From NCBI GenBank assembly GCA_902803585.1, contig CADCQO010000124.1, forward strand, positions 1-8,294: a DNA stretch of 8,294 nucleotides, read 5' to 3'. The notes beneath the pieces are model-generated. The model saw nothing but the letters and a program-made list of their open reading frames with translations, searched no databases and was not told the DNA's origin. How positions within the stretch are numbered: the first letter of the stretch is position 1; each line of letters begins with the position of its first letter. The stretch is from an uncultured Ruminococcus sp. (GTDB taxonomy: Bacteria > Bacillota > Clostridia > Oscillospirales > Acutalibacteraceae). A program made the position numbers and the translations under genes. Shown here in pieces: positions 1 through 5,536 of the stretch.

Positions 1-99
1 AAAATGCTGATTGTCGGCACCTGCTACACCATTCTCATGCTGGCGCTCGGTGCCGTAACCTTCAAGGAAAAGGAAGAACGCTTCTTCCTCTATATCTGA
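1..99 (+). CDS. C-terminal end of an ABC-2 type transport permease (partial)
   Basis: This is the last 32 codons of a gene that begins before the window; the stop is TGA at 97-99. The visible peptide has a hydrophobic stretch (about residues 3-20, including LIVGTCYTILMLALGAVTF) followed by a charged, aromatic tail, FKEKEERFFLYI. That is how ABC-2 permeases of the polysaccharide/teichoic acid export family (Wzm/TagG type) usually end: last transmembrane helix, then a short cytoplasmic K/E-rich tail. The assignment leans on the next gene, a TagH/Wzt-type ATPase that starts 28 bp downstream, since the permease and ATPase of these exporters are normally adjacent. The fragment is too short for an independent family call. 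Confidence 0.6.
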   Translation, partial: KMLIVGTCYTILMLALGAVTFKEKEERFFLYI

Positions 100-114
100 T
101 GATTCCCAACAGAA

Positions 115-119
115 AGAGG
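115..119 (+). promoter_or_regulatory. Ribosome binding site deciding the ATPase start
   Basis: AGAGG at 115-119 lies 8 nt before ATG 128. An in-frame GTG at 119-121 overlaps this Shine-Dalgarno sequence and cannot use it, so ATG 128 is the better start. Confidence 0.7.
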
Positions 120-127
120 TGCCTGAT

Positions 128-1042
128 ATGTCAAAAAATCATGACAATCCGATTCTCAATCCTGTTTCCGCCGTTCCTTCCGTGAACAGAGTAGCCGCTG
201 TCCAGCCGCTGACAGAGGAGGTTTCCCCTGTCATCACTCCCTCAGACAGCAGGGCTGATATTGTTGTTGACGTAAACGATGTATCTGTACTGTTCAATCT
301 GAGCAAAAACCGTGAGGACGGCGTAAAAGAATACTTTATCAACCTTATCAGAGGAAAAATCCACTTCGATGAATTCTGGGCGCTGCGCGGTGTCAGCTTT
401 CAGGTAAGGCGCGGCGAATCGCTGGCACTTATCGGACGCAACGGTTCGGGCAAGTCTACTATGCTGAAAACGATCGCCGGCATTATCCGGCCTGCCAGAG
501 GCACTGTCAGAGTCAACGGCACTATTGCGCCGCTGGTAGAAATGACGGGAGGCTTCGACCGCTCACTTTCCGCCAGAGAAAACATTTTCCTCGCCGGTAC
601 GATGCACGGTCATACCAGAAGGTACATCAAATCCCGCTTTGATGAAATCGTAGAATTTGCCGAAATAGAACGGTTCGTTGATGTACCGCTTAAAAACTAT
701 TCTTCCGGCATGGTGTCCCGTCTGGGCTTTGCAATTGCCACCTGTGTAGATGCCGATATCGTTATCGCTGACGAGGTGCTGTCTGTCGGTGATGCCCATT
801 TCCGTGCCAAGTGCGAAAAACGCATGGCGGAAATGCTCAGCGGCGGCACGACTCTGCTTTTTGTATCCCATAGTGCCGCTCAGGTCAAAAAAATCTGCAA
901 GCGGGCTGTGTGGCTGGAAAAGGGCAAAGTCATGGGCAACGGCCCTGTGGCTGAGGTTTGTGCACAATACGCCAAATTCCTCAATGCACTGCCGACCCAC
1001 AAAACAGCGGCAAACAACCGCACACCCTCTCAGAGCGAATAA
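128..1042 (+). CDS. ABC transporter ATPase, polysaccharide/teichoic acid export (TagH/Wzt type)
   Basis: A 304-residue nucleotide-binding subunit that would power export of a lipid-linked polysaccharide or polyol-phosphate polymer through the permease encoded just upstream. Seen in the sequence: Walker A GRNGSGKST (about 103-111), the signature YSSGM followed by VSRLGFAIA (from about 191), Walker B DIVIADEV (about 210-217, with catalytic Glu 216) followed by LSVGDAHFRAKC, and the switch His in FVSH (248). The YSSGM and DEVLSVGD wording is characteristic of the TagH/RfbE/Wzt subfamily, as is the FNLSK...EYFINLIRGK...FWAL block (about 56-86) before Walker A. The protein ends shortly after the ATPase core, so it lacks the C-terminal polymer-binding domain of some Wzt proteins. 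The first 45 or so residues are an unconserved-looking extension. The ATG at 128 is chosen over GTG 119 on RBS spacing. Confidence 0.9.
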   Translation: MSKNHDNPILNPVSAVPSVNRVAAVQPLTEEVSPVITPSDSRADIVVDVNDVSVLFNLSKNREDGVKEYFINLIRGKIHFDEFWALRGVSFQVRRGESLALIGRNGSGKSTMLKTIAGIIRPARGTVRVNGTIAPLVEMTGGFDRSLSARENIFLAGTMHGHTRRYIKSRFDEIVEFAEIERFVDVPLKNYSSGMVSRLGFAIATCVDADIVIADEVLSVGDAHFRAKCEKRMAEMLSGGTTLLFVSHSAAQVKKICKRAVWLEKGKVMGNGPVAEVCAQYAKFLNALPTHKTAANNRTPSQSE

Positions 1043-1072
1043 CACCACAGCCATGCGGAGGGACGACCGGTT

Positions 1073-2233
1073 ATGAAAAAAATTCTCATATGTGCTTCCC
1101 GCATATCGCATATACTCAACTTTCATCTGCCGTACATAAGCCTTTTCAAAGAAGAGGGCTGTCAGGTGGATATTGCCGCTGAGGGGACGACAGACCATCC
1201 GCTCATCGACCACTGCTATGACCTGCGCTTTGTCAAAAATCCCCTTTCGCCGCAAAACCTGAAAACTATCCGCAGTCTTCGGGCAATCATGCGTGACAAC
1301 CAATATACAATGGTTTACTCCAACGCAACACTCGCAGGGGCGGCGCTCCGTTCAGCGGTGAAGCGTCTGCCCCGCAAACAGCGTCCCGTATGTATCCATA
1401 TCTCTCACGGCTATATGTTCAGTGAGGACGGCGGACTGCGTTCCTGTATTTACCGGACTGCCGAAAAACTTATGGCAAAAGTCACTGACACGCTTGTTGT
1501 CATGAACGCAGAAGACAAACATTTAGCTGAACGCTGCCGTCTGGCAAAGCACATTGTCTTTACTGACGGTATGGGGCTGTGCGGTGAACAGTTTCCTGAA
1601 ATCACGCCGTCAGAAAGAGCCGCCTTCCGTCAGCAGTACGGCGCAGACGAACATACAAAAATCCTGCTGTGCGTCGGGGAATTTTCCTCACGAAAAAATC
1701 AGCGTCTGCTGATTGCGGCGTTCAGCCTTCTGCCGTCAGAACAGCGCATGAAAACCCTCCTCCTGTTCGCAGGAGAAGGCGCAGACAAAAACGACTGTCA
1801 GCTGTTAGCGGAACGCTATGAACTTCTGCCCCATATCCGTTTTCTCGGTCAGGTACAGGATACCAACGCCCTTTACCGTTCTGCGGATCTGCTGCTTTCA
1901 GCCGCCGTAATGGAGGGTCTGCCGTTCAATGTCATGGAGGCCCTTTACTGCGGAACGCCCGTTATCGCTTCCCGCATCAAGGGACACACCGACCTCATCG
2001 CAGACGGCGTAAACGGTCTGCTGTTCGATGTCAGGGCACATGATGCCGCACAGCAGCTTGCAGAACGCCTGCATACTGTACTGACAAACGACACTTTATA
2101 CAATAACCTGAAAGCTCACGCATTCCTTGATGAAAAGTATCAGATAGAACAGGTTCGCCCTGCGTTATTCAGCGTACTGGACGGCCGCCGTGATGCCACT
2201 GAAATCAAAACTCCGGAGGTAACTTATCCATGA
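1073..2233 (+). CDS. Glycosyltransferase, GT-B fold, family 4 type
   Basis: A 386-residue cytoplasmic or membrane-associated glycosyltransferase that probably adds one sugar to the polymer handled by this cluster. The N-terminal half has the start of a Rossmann domain (KKILICASRISHI) and a HISHGYMFSEDGG segment (about 109-121), comparable to the HGF/HGYHF segment of EPS-type GT4 enzymes. The C-terminal half has the donor-binding domain: LLCVGEFSSRKNQ (about 198-210), LLFAGEG (230-236), IRFLGQV (255-261), and the EX7E pair in EGLPFNVME (Glu 281 and Glu 289), then CGTPVIAS and DGVNGLLF. EX7E indicates a retaining GT4-like enzyme. GGAGGG at 1057-1062 lies 10 nt upstream of the ATG. The stop overlaps the next start by 4 bp (ATGA). 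Donor and acceptor sugars cannot be read from sequence. The RNA is probably shared with the ATPase 30 bp upstream. Confidence 0.88.
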   Translation: MKKILICASRISHILNFHLPYISLFKEEGCQVDIAAEGTTDHPLIDHCYDLRFVKNPLSPQNLKTIRSLRAIMRDNQYTMVYSNATLAGAALRSAVKRLPRKQRPVCIHISHGYMFSEDGGLRSCIYRTAEKLMAKVTDTLVVMNAEDKHLAERCRLAKHIVFTDGMGLCGEQFPEITPSERAAFRQQYGADEHTKILLCVGEFSSRKNQRLLIAAFSLLPSEQRMKTLLLFAGEGADKNDCQLLAERYELLPHIRFLGQVQDTNALYRSADLLLSAAVMEGLPFNVMEALYCGTPVIASRIKGHTDLIADGVNGLLFDVRAHDAAQQLAERLHTVLTNDTLYNNLKAHAFLDEKYQIEQVRPALFSVLDGRRDATEIKTPEVTYP

Positions 2234-3513
2234 AAAAACGCATCATTCCTTTTTTCGCAGTAATCACTCTGCTTTTCTGTATGTTCTCTTCCTCGGCTGC
2301 GGCTGTGGGTGATGTGATTGACTTTACCAGAGATAGTATCGACCTCTATCTCAACCAAAGCTACCAGCTTACGATGAAAAACAATGCCCCCGTCATTTCC
2401 TACACTTCTTCAGATCCGGACATTGTTTCTGTCAGTCATACAGGTATGATCAAAGCAGAAACAGCAGGTTCTTCTATCCTGACAGCTACTGACAAGGAGG
2501 GCAACAAAGCTACCTGCACCGTTCATGTATGGGACGGCACAGCGCCGGAAAAAGTCGTTCTGGAAATACAAAGCCTCTCTATGACGGAAGGCGCATACTA
2601 TACGCTGAAAGCAAAGGTACTGCCTGAAGACGTAGATGATGGAAGAGTTTACTTTTCAAGCTCTGATGAAACAGTTGCCAAAGTTGACAGCAAAGGTACT
2701 ATCAAGGCGTTAAAAGTCGGTACTGCCGTCATTACCGCAGAATCCTCCAGTGCGGCAGTTTCTACCAAATGTATGGTCAAGGTCGTTTCCAAATCAGGAC
2801 GGAAATACAGCGTGTCCCTCAACGGTACATTGTATTCCGCCGCCGGCGAGAAAAAAGCAAATATGCGTGTGGAAATTGCCAATGCAAACGAATCCTTTGA
2901 AACAACCACCGATGTGGACGGCAAATTCTACTTTGACGACATTGTGCGGGGCAGTTATATTCTCCGTGTCTTCAAATCAGAAAAGACCACCACGCCTACC
3001 GCAATGGGGCAGCTTTCCGTTGGCTCTCACGATATGAATATGTCGTGCATCATCAGCGACAAAGACCTGATTGTGCTTTATCAGAATGAAGAGGAGGGCA
3101 CGGAAAAGCTGCAGGATATCATACTGGAAAAAAACACGCTGAACCTGCAGATCGGGGAGTCCTACGACATGAGCTTCCGTGTACGTCCTGCCCATGCCAT
3201 ACTCCCTGCCATGAAAAACATTTCCAGCAACGAGAAAGTCGCTAAAGTGGACATAGACGGCAGAATCACCGCCGTTGCGGAAGGAACAGCCGTTATCACT
3301 TTTTCCACCTCCGACAAATCCATCACCAAGTCCTGCAAGGTCACTGTATCCGCCGTTAACAGCAACACTTACAGCTGGATTATCATTACAGTAGAGTTTT
3401 CCCTTCTTCTGCTGATCGTGATTGTGTTCTTCATCGCTTACAGTAAATTCAAGTACAAAAGGGAACGTGAGGAGGGAGTCGTGAACCCCAAATACGGAAG
3501 GAGAGTGAAATAA
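2230..3513 (+). CDS. Secreted BIG2 / CnaB-like domain protein with C-terminal membrane anchor
   Basis: A 427-residue protein of unknown function. It has a signal peptide (residues 1 to about 25: two Lys and an Arg, a hydrophobic core, then SSAAA). Three Ig-like BIG2 units follow at about 30-100, 106-186 and 297-374, each with the typical pattern 'SSD..VA.VD..G.I.A...GTAVIT'. Between units 2 and 3 is a CnaB/carboxypeptidase-regulatory-like module (about 193-276) with GTLYSAAGEKKANMRVEI and TTDVDGKFYFDDIVRGSY. A single membrane helix (about 382-404) is followed by a basic cytoplasmic tail (YSKFKYKRERE). So nearly all of it lies outside the membrane, tethered at the C-terminus. Its start overlaps the glycosyltransferase stop by 4 bp, with GGAGGT upstream, and its stop overlaps the next ATG by 1 bp, so it is coupled to polymer-synthesis genes. 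It has no enzymatic motif and no LPXTG. A scaffold or polymer-handling role is inference only. Confidence 0.85.
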   Translation: MKKRIIPFFAVITLLFCMFSSSAAAVGDVIDFTRDSIDLYLNQSYQLTMKNNAPVISYTSSDPDIVSVSHTGMIKAETAGSSILTATDKEGNKATCTVHVWDGTAPEKVVLEIQSLSMTEGAYYTLKAKVLPEDVDDGRVYFSSSDETVAKVDSKGTIKALKVGTAVITAESSSAAVSTKCMVKVVSKSGRKYSVSLNGTLYSAAGEKKANMRVEIANANESFETTTDVDGKFYFDDIVRGSYILRVFKSEKTTTPTAMGQLSVGSHDMNMSCIISDKDLIVLYQNEEEGTEKLQDIILEKNTLNLQIGESYDMSFRVRPAHAILPAMKNISSNEKVAKVDIDGRITAVAEGTAVITFSTSDKSITKSCKVTVSAVNSNTYSWIIITVEFSLLLLIVIVFFIAYSKFKYKREREEGVVNPKYGRRVK

Positions 3514-4214
3514 TGATTGCCGCTTTGGTTGCCGGCGGCAGCGGTTCCCGTATGGGAGCGTCACTGCCCAAACAGTTCCTGATGCTGTGTGATAAACCGG
3601 TACTGGTACATACCGCTGAATGTTTTCTGCGCCACCCACAGACGGAAGCCGTCATCATCGGTACAAATCCTGACTGGATAGAAGAAGCCCGCCGGATCAC
3701 AAAACAATATTTTCCCGAAAAGCCTGTTTATCTGGCGGAGGGAGGCAGCAGCCGGAACGAAACCATCGTCCGCATCATAGACTTTGCTGTTTCTGTGCTG
3801 AAATGTACCGACGATGACATTGTTCTTTCACATGACGCTGTACGCCCTTTTGTCACACAAAAAATGATAGATGACAGCATCGCCGCTATGAACCGTTACC
3901 CCATCTGTACCGCCGCCGTTGCCGAAACGGATACGGTTGCATGGACAGAGGACGGTCAGAGTGCCGGTTCTTTTCCCGACAGAAGTCATGTGTACCGTAT
4001 CCAGACTCCGCAGACCTTCCGCATCGGCTCTTTCCGTGAGGTATACAGCTGCCTCAGTGACAGCGAAAAAGCCGCCGCTACGGACGTGTGCAGTCTGTTC
4101 CGGCAGAAGGGCTTTTCTGTAGGGCTGATCGAAGGGGACCGGAAAAATATCAAGCTGACTTTTCCTGATGACCTGCAGTATGCCGAATGGCTGTACAGGA
4201 ATGAAAAAACATAA
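3513..4214 (+). CDS. tarI: IspD/TarI-family cytidylyltransferase, TarI-like (probable ribitol-5-phosphate type)
   Basis: A 233-residue CTP-dependent nucleotidyltransferase that makes a CDP-activated alcohol. The family is clear from AGGSGSRMGASLPKQF (about 7-22; Arg 13 and Lys 20 match the CTP-binding and catalytic residues), GGSSRNETI (77-85), HDAVRPF (107-113), RIQTPQTF (162-169) and KNIKLTFPDDL (211-221). Length is normal for the family. IspD makes CDP-methylerythritol for isoprenoids and TarI makes CDP-ribitol for teichoic acid. RNETI, HDAVRPF rather than HDAARPF, and DKPVLVHTAECF resemble TarI, and the surrounding export and glycosyltransferase genes support a polymer role. No TarJ-type reductase is in the window, so the substrate is not settled; D-ribitol 5-phosphate is the best guess, and methylerythritol phosphate remains possible. 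The ATG overlaps the previous stop (TAATG), with GGAGAG just upstream. Confidence 0.8.
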   Translation: MIAALVAGGSGSRMGASLPKQFLMLCDKPVLVHTAECFLRHPQTEAVIIGTNPDWIEEARRITKQYFPEKPVYLAEGGSSRNETIVRIIDFAVSVLKCTDDDIVLSHDAVRPFVTQKMIDDSIAAMNRYPICTAAVAETDTVAWTEDGQSAGSFPDRSHVYRIQTPQTFRIGSFREVYSCLSDSEKAAATDVCSLFRQKGFSVGLIEGDRKNIKLTFPDDLQYAEWLYRNEKT

Positions 4215-4280
4215 ACATTTTCGCAGTGCTGGCTTATAGAACTTACTCATTCATCAATTTTCTGAAAGGAAGGATATCTT

Positions 4281-5381
4281 ATGAAAGCAAAAAAATTGTT
4301 TTGTGCCCTGTTAGTTTCTGTTGTTCTGACAGTACCCGCATTATCCGGCTGCGGCGATAATAACGGCAGCAGCAATGCTTCTTCAACCGCAAGCTCCGTT
4401 TCAGCATCGTCAGCCGAATCTGCCGCCTCTGCTGAGCCAACTTCCTCGACTGAACCAACTTCCTCGACTGAGCCGGCTTCCTCGACTGAACCGGCTTCCT
4501 CCGCTGATCCGACCCCCTCCACCGCTCCTGATGGTAATACTATCACTCCGGCGGCATGGAAAGTAGAGGATAAAGACGGACATATCATTTACATGATGGG
4601 CAGTATACACGTTGGCGATAATGCCATCGATTATATGCCCGACTATGTGGAAGAAGCATATTCTTATTGTGATGCGCTGGCAGTAGAAGCTGATATTTCC
4701 GGTATTATGGAGGATAACACACAAGTACAGCAGTATATGTCCAGTTTCCTCTATATGGACGGTTCAAGTATCCGTGATCATATCTCGGAAGCGACCTACA
4801 ACGGTGCAGTGGACAAGCTGACACAGGCTAACCTGTACAACGCTATCTATGACCATTTCAAGCCTTTCGTCTGGAATTCCCTGCTGAGTTCGACCGTCCT
4901 GTCCAAGAACGGTCTGAGCTATAACAAGGGCGTTGACCTGATGTTCACCAACAGAGCCAAGAAGGACAACAAAACCATTCTGGAAGTTGAGTCACTGCAG
5001 TACCAGTTCGATCTCTTCGACAGTTTCTCAGATGAGCTGAATGACATGATGATAGCGGAGTATCTCCAGCCGGGCTATGATGACTATGCTGATGCCATTA
5101 CACTGGAAATGTACAACAAATGGAAAGAGGGCAGGATGTCTGAAATGTCCGCTATAAGCAGTACTTTCTCAAACACTGACCCCGATAAGCAGGCACTTCG
5201 TGACGAATATAACGATAAACTCGTTATCACACGCAACCGCAACATGACAAATACCGCAGAACAATACCTGAATAACGGCCAGAAGGTCTTTTTCCTTGTC
5301 GGCTCTCTGCATTACTACGGTGAAAGCGGCATTCTCAATCTTTTAGAAAAAGACGGCTATACCGTTACACTCCTTTCCTGA
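4281..5381 (+). CDS. TraB/GumN family lipoprotein on a Ser/Thr/Glu/Pro stalk
   Basis: A 366-residue lipoprotein. The signal peptide (KAKKLFCALLVSVVLTVPA) ends in the lipobox LSGC, so Cys 24 would be lipidated and the protein held on the outer face of the membrane. Residues 25-88 are a low-complexity stalk rich in Ser, Ala, Glu, Pro and Thr, including five 6-residue units. The folded domain (about 91-366) shows the TraB/GumN pattern: AWKVEDKDGHIIYMMGSIHVGD, then ALAVEADIS, GVDLMF (217-222), TILEVESLQYQ (232-242), and at the C-terminus VFFLVGSLHYYGESGILNLLEKDGYTV. The paired GSIH (107-110) and GSLH (341-344) motifs and the Glu residues match those proposed to bind metal in the related TIKI metalloproteases. 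Biochemical function in bacteria is mostly unknown. AAGGAAGGA at 4266-4274 precedes the ATG. A 66-bp gap separates it from the cytidylyltransferase, with only a weak promoter-like pair (TAAACA, 17 bp, TATAGA at 4212-4240) and no terminator. Confidence 0.88.
   Translation: MKAKKLFCALLVSVVLTVPALSGCGDNNGSSNASSTASSVSASSAESAASAEPTSSTEPTSSTEPASSTEPASSADPTPSTAPDGNTITPAAWKVEDKDGHIIYMMGSIHVGDNAIDYMPDYVEEAYSYCDALAVEADISGIMEDNTQVQQYMSSFLYMDGSSIRDHISEATYNGAVDKLTQANLYNAIYDHFKPFVWNSLLSSTVLSKNGLSYNKGVDLMFTNRAKKDNKTILEVESLQYQFDLFDSFSDELNDMMIAEYLQPGYDDYADAITLEMYNKWKEGRMSEMSAISSTFSNTDPDKQALRDEYNDKLVITRNRNMTNTAEQYLNNGQKVFFLVGSLHYYGESGILNLLEKDGYTVTLLS
4434..4523 (+). repeat. Five 18-bp tandem units encoding the lipoprotein stalk
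   Basis: Five in-frame 18-bp units encode EPTSST, EPTSST, EPASST, EPASSA and DPTPST (residues 52-81 of the lipoprotein). The first three differ from one another at only a few positions and the last two are more diverged, a gradient typical of tandem duplication followed by drift. The product is an extended, probably disordered spacer between the lipid anchor and the TraB/GumN domain. Confidence 0.85.
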
Positions 5382-5399
5382 AATAACCCCAAAACACAG

Positions 5400-5442
5400 A
5401 CAGACCTGTCATTTCATCACGAAACGGCAGGTCTGTTTTTTT
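5400..5442 (+). terminator. Intrinsic terminator of the TraB/GumN lipoprotein gene
   Basis: Left arm ACAGACCTGTC (5400-5410) pairs with GGCAGGTCTGT (5426-5436) over 11 bp with one G-U wobble. The loop is 15 nt (5411-5425) and the run of seven T is at 5436-5442. It starts 19 bp after the TGA at 5379-5381. Confidence 0.9.
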
Positions 5443-5454
5443 GTCTGGAAAACC

Positions 5455-5487
5455 AAAAACCCCGCAAGGCTCTGAAACCTCACGGGG
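5455..5487 (-). terminator. Intrinsic terminator of the convergent starch-binding protein gene
   Basis: Read on the minus strand, CCCCGTGAGG pairs with CCTTGCGGGG (10 bp including two G-U wobbles, 8-nt loop), followed by TTTTT (plus-strand A at 5455-5459). On the plus strand the two wobble positions become mismatches and there is no T-run after the stem, so the orientation is clear. It lies about 50 bp beyond the minus-strand stop at 5537-5539. Confidence 0.85.
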
Positions 5488-5536
5488 AATTGGTTATACG
5501 CTTATAGGAGAATCATTTCATCACAGAAACGATGAA

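Noticed and set aside
119..127. GTG start at 119 for the export ATPase
   Set aside because: It overlaps the AGAGG ribosome binding site, which is correctly spaced for ATG 128.
563..1303. 246-codon open frame on the minus strand
   Set aside because: It runs antisense across the ATPase and the start of the glycosyltransferase, shows no family motif and has no plausible ribosome site. It is a codon-bias shadow.
2977..3639. 220-codon open frame on the minus strand
   Set aside because: It is antisense to the BIG2 protein and cytidylyltransferase, both of which have clear domains, and its translation has no recognisable fold.
4212..4240. Promoter for the TraB/GumN lipoprotein gene
   Set aside because: TAAACA-17-TATAGA matches only 4 of 6 at each box. 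It is too weak to list as a feature, though a promoter in the gap cannot be excluded.
4410..4724. Minus-strand frame with an RGS(R/W) repeat
   Set aside because: It is the shadow of the 18-bp stalk repeat of the lipoprotein, which is the real gene.
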